Of a DNA stretch of 16,300 bases, positions 14,693 through 16,300 are shown piece after piece. Under the pieces are notes generated by a model. The model ran no database searches and was not told the origin of the DNA. It was given only the letters and a program-made list of their open reading frames with translations. This DNA comes from an uncultured Collinsella sp. (GTDB lineage: Bacteria > Actinomycetota > Coriobacteriia > Coriobacteriales > Coriobacteriaceae): assembly GCA_959019775.1 (NCBI GenBank), contig CAUEPS010000028.1:1-16300 (forward strand), written 5' to 3'. Numbering within the stretch: the first letter of the stretch is position 1; every line of letters starts with the position of its first letter. The translations under genes were made by a program, and so were the position numbers.

Positions 14693-15211
14693 ATGACGTA
14701 TAAGCTTTCTGCCATTGTCGCCGTGTGTGACGACTGGGGCATTGGGTGCGAGGGCGACATGGTAGTGTCCAATCGCGCCGACATGCGCCATTTTGTTGCG
14801 TGCACCAAAGGTTGCCCGGTTATTATGGGGCGTAAGACCCTGCTGAGTTTTCCCGGCGGGCGTCCTCTCAAGAACCGCCGCAATATCGTGCTTACGCGCG
14901 ATATGGGCTTTGCCCGCGAGGGCGTCGACGTGGTGCATAGCGTTGACGAAGCGCTCGCTGCGGTTGCCGATGAGCCCGTTGCCTGGGTGATCGGTGGCGG
15001 CGATGTCTATCGGCAGTTTTTGCCGTACTGCGTGGAGGCCGAGGTCACTCATAACCACTGCGTTCATCCCGTGGACACGTACTTTCCCGACTTGGACGCC
15101 GATCCCGCGTGGGAGATTGCGCAGCGTAGCGAGGTCGCGACAATTGCCGCCGGTGAGGGTGACGAGGGCGTCGATTATGAGTTCGTGACGTATCATCGCG
15201 TTGAGGCGTAA
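14693..15211 (+). CDS. folA: dihydrofolate reductase
   Basis: A 172-residue DHFR that reduces dihydrofolate to tetrahydrofolate with NADPH. Features: SAIVAVCDDWGIG (6-18), Asp30 in ADMRHF (the acidic substrate-binding residue, Asp27 in E. coli), GCPVIMGRKTLLSFPGGRPLKNR (40-62), RRNIVLTRD and the NADPH-binding WVIGGGDVYRQFLP (98-111). The conserved Leu/Met-Pro-Trp before the acidic residue is MVV here, so Pro21 and Trp22 of the E. coli enzyme are both replaced by Val. The start is taken as ATG at 14693, with AGGTGG (14682-14687) upstream; an in-frame GTG at 14684 directly follows the thyA stop and cannot be excluded. thyA–folA is a classic cooperating pair. Confidence 0.94.
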   Translation: MTYKLSAIVAVCDDWGIGCEGDMVVSNRADMRHFVACTKGCPVIMGRKTLLSFPGGRPLKNRRNIVLTRDMGFAREGVDVVHSVDEALAAVADEPVAWVIGGGDVYRQFLPYCVEAEVTHNHCVHPVDTYFPDLDADPAWEIAQRSEVATIAAGEGDEGVDYEFVTYHRVEA

Positions 15212-15227
15212 ATCGTCTGGCGTGAAC

Positions 15228-15235
15228 GGTATCAT
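15228..15235 (+). promoter_or_regulatory. Possible -10 element upstream of the RNA methyltransferase
   Basis: GGTATCAT (hexamer TATCAT, 4 of 6 against TATAAT) lies just after folA, followed 19 bases later by a hairpin. A second GGTATAGA is at 15281-15288 after the hairpin. Neither has a good -35. Confidence 0.25.
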
Positions 15236-15253
15236 CGGGTTGATTGAATGCAT

Positions 15254-15280
15254 GGGGCGGCGCTTAGCGTCGCCTCGTTT
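15254..15280 (+). terminator. Terminator-like hairpin after folA
   Basis: GGGGCGGCGC (15254-15263) pairs with GCGTCGCCTC (15267-15276) across a TTA loop: ten pairs with two G·U. It is followed by GTTT only, so the U-tract is weak. It separates thyA–folA from the methyltransferase gene. Confidence 0.6.
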
Positions 15281-15320
15281 GGTATAGATGTGCTGTAAAG
15301 AAGGGTGCGGGCTGGCTGCT

Positions 15321-16235
15321 ATGACTGATGCCGTTGAGGTTCTGCGAATTGATTCGCTCGATGACGAGCGGCTCGATGCCTATGTGCGACTGACCGAGCG
15401 TGAGCTTCGCTGCGTGCTGGAGCCGCAGAAGGGCATTTTTATCGCTGAGAGTGCCAAGGTCATCGAGCGTGCGGTTCGGGCCGGATATGAGCCGGTGAGC
15501 TTTCTTTTGGGCGAGCGCTGGCTCGACCAGATGATGCCGCTGTTTGACCAGCTTGTCGTGCGCGAGGGAGCGGGTCCGGTTCCCGTGTTCGTGGCCTCCA
15601 TGGAGCTCATGGAGCAGTTGACGGGCTTTAACGTGACGCGTGGTGCGCTCGCGGCGTTCCGTCGCCCGCGTCAGATTCCGGTTGATGAGTTCTTGGGCGG
15701 TGTCGTCGAGGCGGCGGGGGATCGTCCGGTGCGTGTGTGCGTGCTTGAGGGTATTGTCGATCACACCAATGTTGGCGCTATTTTCCGCTCGGCTGCCGCA
15801 TTGAACGTTGACGGTATTTTGGTCAGCCCGACGTGCTGCGACCCGCTGTACCGTCGCTCGGCCCGCGTGAGCATGGGCACCGTGTTTCAGGTGCCGTGGA
15901 CGCGCATTGGCAGCGAGGCTCGTGTGTGGCCGCATGATGGTCTGAGCGCGTTGCACGATGCCGGTTTTTCGTGTGCCGCTATGGCGTTGACGGACGATTC
16001 CGTATCGCTGGACGATCCCGTGCTGCAGGAGATTGACCGCTTGGCAATCTTTATGGGTACCGAGGGTGCCGGCTTGGGCGCCAAGACCATTGCCGGCTGT
16101 GACCACGCGGTGCGCATTCCGATGGCGCACGGGGTCGATTCGCTTAACGTGGCCGCGGCGAGCGCCGTCGCCTTTTGGCAGCTGTGCCCGCACGTGAGCA
16201 ATGAGTATCACTACCAGCCGGGTTTGTATCACTAG
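15321..16235 (+). CDS. SpoU/TrmH-family RNA 2'-O-methyltransferase
   Basis: A 304-residue SAM-dependent RNA methyltransferase of the trefoil-knot (SPOUT) class. Residues 1-110 form a substrate-binding domain (LEPQKGIFIAESAKVIERAV). The catalytic domain has motif 1 (DHTNVGAIFRSA, 148-159, with the conserved Asn150 and Arg156), motif 2 (MGTEGAGLG, 245-253) and motif 3 (RIPMAHGVDSLNVAAASAVAF, 265-285). The target cannot be told from sequence; tRNA or 23S rRNA ribose methylation are both possible in this family, and no specific gene symbol is justified. The frame also has an ATG at 15288, but the residues it adds (MCCKEGCGLAA) are not family-like and a -10-like sequence overlaps it, so 15321 is preferred. 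No clear Shine-Dalgarno is visible. Confidence 0.88.
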   Translation: MTDAVEVLRIDSLDDERLDAYVRLTERELRCVLEPQKGIFIAESAKVIERAVRAGYEPVSFLLGERWLDQMMPLFDQLVVREGAGPVPVFVASMELMEQLTGFNVTRGALAAFRRPRQIPVDEFLGGVVEAAGDRPVRVCVLEGIVDHTNVGAIFRSAAALNVDGILVSPTCCDPLYRRSARVSMGTVFQVPWTRIGSEARVWPHDGLSALHDAGFSCAAMALTDDSVSLDDPVLQEIDRLAIFMGTEGAGLGAKTIAGCDHAVRIPMAHGVDSLNVAAASAVAFWQLCPHVSNEYHYQPGLYH

Positions 16236-16243
16236 GCAGATAT

Positions 16244-16270
16244 TTCGGTTGATTTCCGATCTCAGCCGAA
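16244..16270 (+). terminator. Imperfect hairpin at the end of the window
   Basis: TTCGGTTGA (16244-16252) pairs with TCAGCCGAA (16262-16270), nine pairs with one G·U and a 9-base loop, shortly after the methyltransferase stop. No T-run follows, so terminator function is uncertain. The rest of 16236-16300 shows no gene. Confidence 0.35.
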
Positions 16271-16300
16271 CACATTAGGCGGACAGGCCGTTCCCGCAGC

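Noticed and set aside
13832..15253. Open reading frame of 473 codons on the minus strand opposite thyA and folA
   Set aside because: Both sense genes are unmistakable; the antisense frame is a by-product of high-GC codon use and its product shows no recognisable domain.
15264..16232. Minus-strand reading frame opposite the RNA methyltransferase
   Set aside because: The plus-strand protein has all three SPOUT motifs; the antisense product has none.

Overview
The window is about 16.3 kb of high-GC chromosome with densely packed, mostly rightward housekeeping genes. Gene order (recG–rsmD–coaD … rpmF–plsX–acpP–rnc–smc–ftsY–ffh, then thyA–folA), actinobacterial-style proteins, frequent GTG/TTG starts and strong AAGGAG-type ribosome binding sites suggest a gut actinobacterium of the Coriobacteriia, most likely Collinsella or a close relative. 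This is inference from gene content and style; no alignment was run. I see no mobile element, CRISPR array, tRNA or rRNA, and no gene-free stretch longer than about 170 bases.

Region 1 (1-3248) holds the 3' part of recG (its start lies upstream of the window), then rsmD and coaD. All three are joined by short overlaps, so they are one translationally linked unit. Region 2 (3249-6815) starts at an extended -10-like site. It holds a coiled-coil protein of DivIVA-like type, a DUF177/YceD protein, ribosomal protein bL32 (rpmF, only 59 residues), plsX, acpP and rnc. The gaps around rpmF, plsX and acpP carry GGTA-type -10 elements and terminator-like hairpins, so this stretch is probably split into several adjustable transcripts. 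Region 3 (6826-12765) is smc–ftsY–ffh, with a one-base smc/ftsY overlap; it couples chromosome condensation with both GTPases of the signal-recognition-particle pathway. A strong hairpin terminator and a small tandem repeat close it.

Region 4 (12904-13668) is the only leftward gene. It encodes a DUF134 helix-turn-helix domain fused to a NifX/NifB-type metal-cluster domain and a 35-residue tail of 12 His and 6 Cys. It has an internal start site with a near-perfect Shine-Dalgarno sequence in front of the NifX part. Two near-identical 14-base partly palindromic sequences flank its predicted promoter. This is the most interesting locus here: it looks like a self-regulating metal or Fe-S sensor. 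The domain families are known, but the arrangement deserves a check.

Region 5 (13835-15211) is the thymidylate synthase–dihydrofolate reductase pair, which works as a cycle: ThyA makes dTMP and dihydrofolate, and FolA regenerates tetrahydrofolate. Region 6 (15321-16235) is a SpoU/TrmH-family RNA methyltransferase. The last 65 bases are non-coding and hold one imperfect hairpin.

Apart from region 4, this is ordinary core chromosome. The other points worth checking are residue changes at normally conserved sites in RNase III (Asp to Asn), ACP (Asp-Ser-Leu to Asn-Ser-Leu) and DHFR (Pro-Trp to Val-Val).
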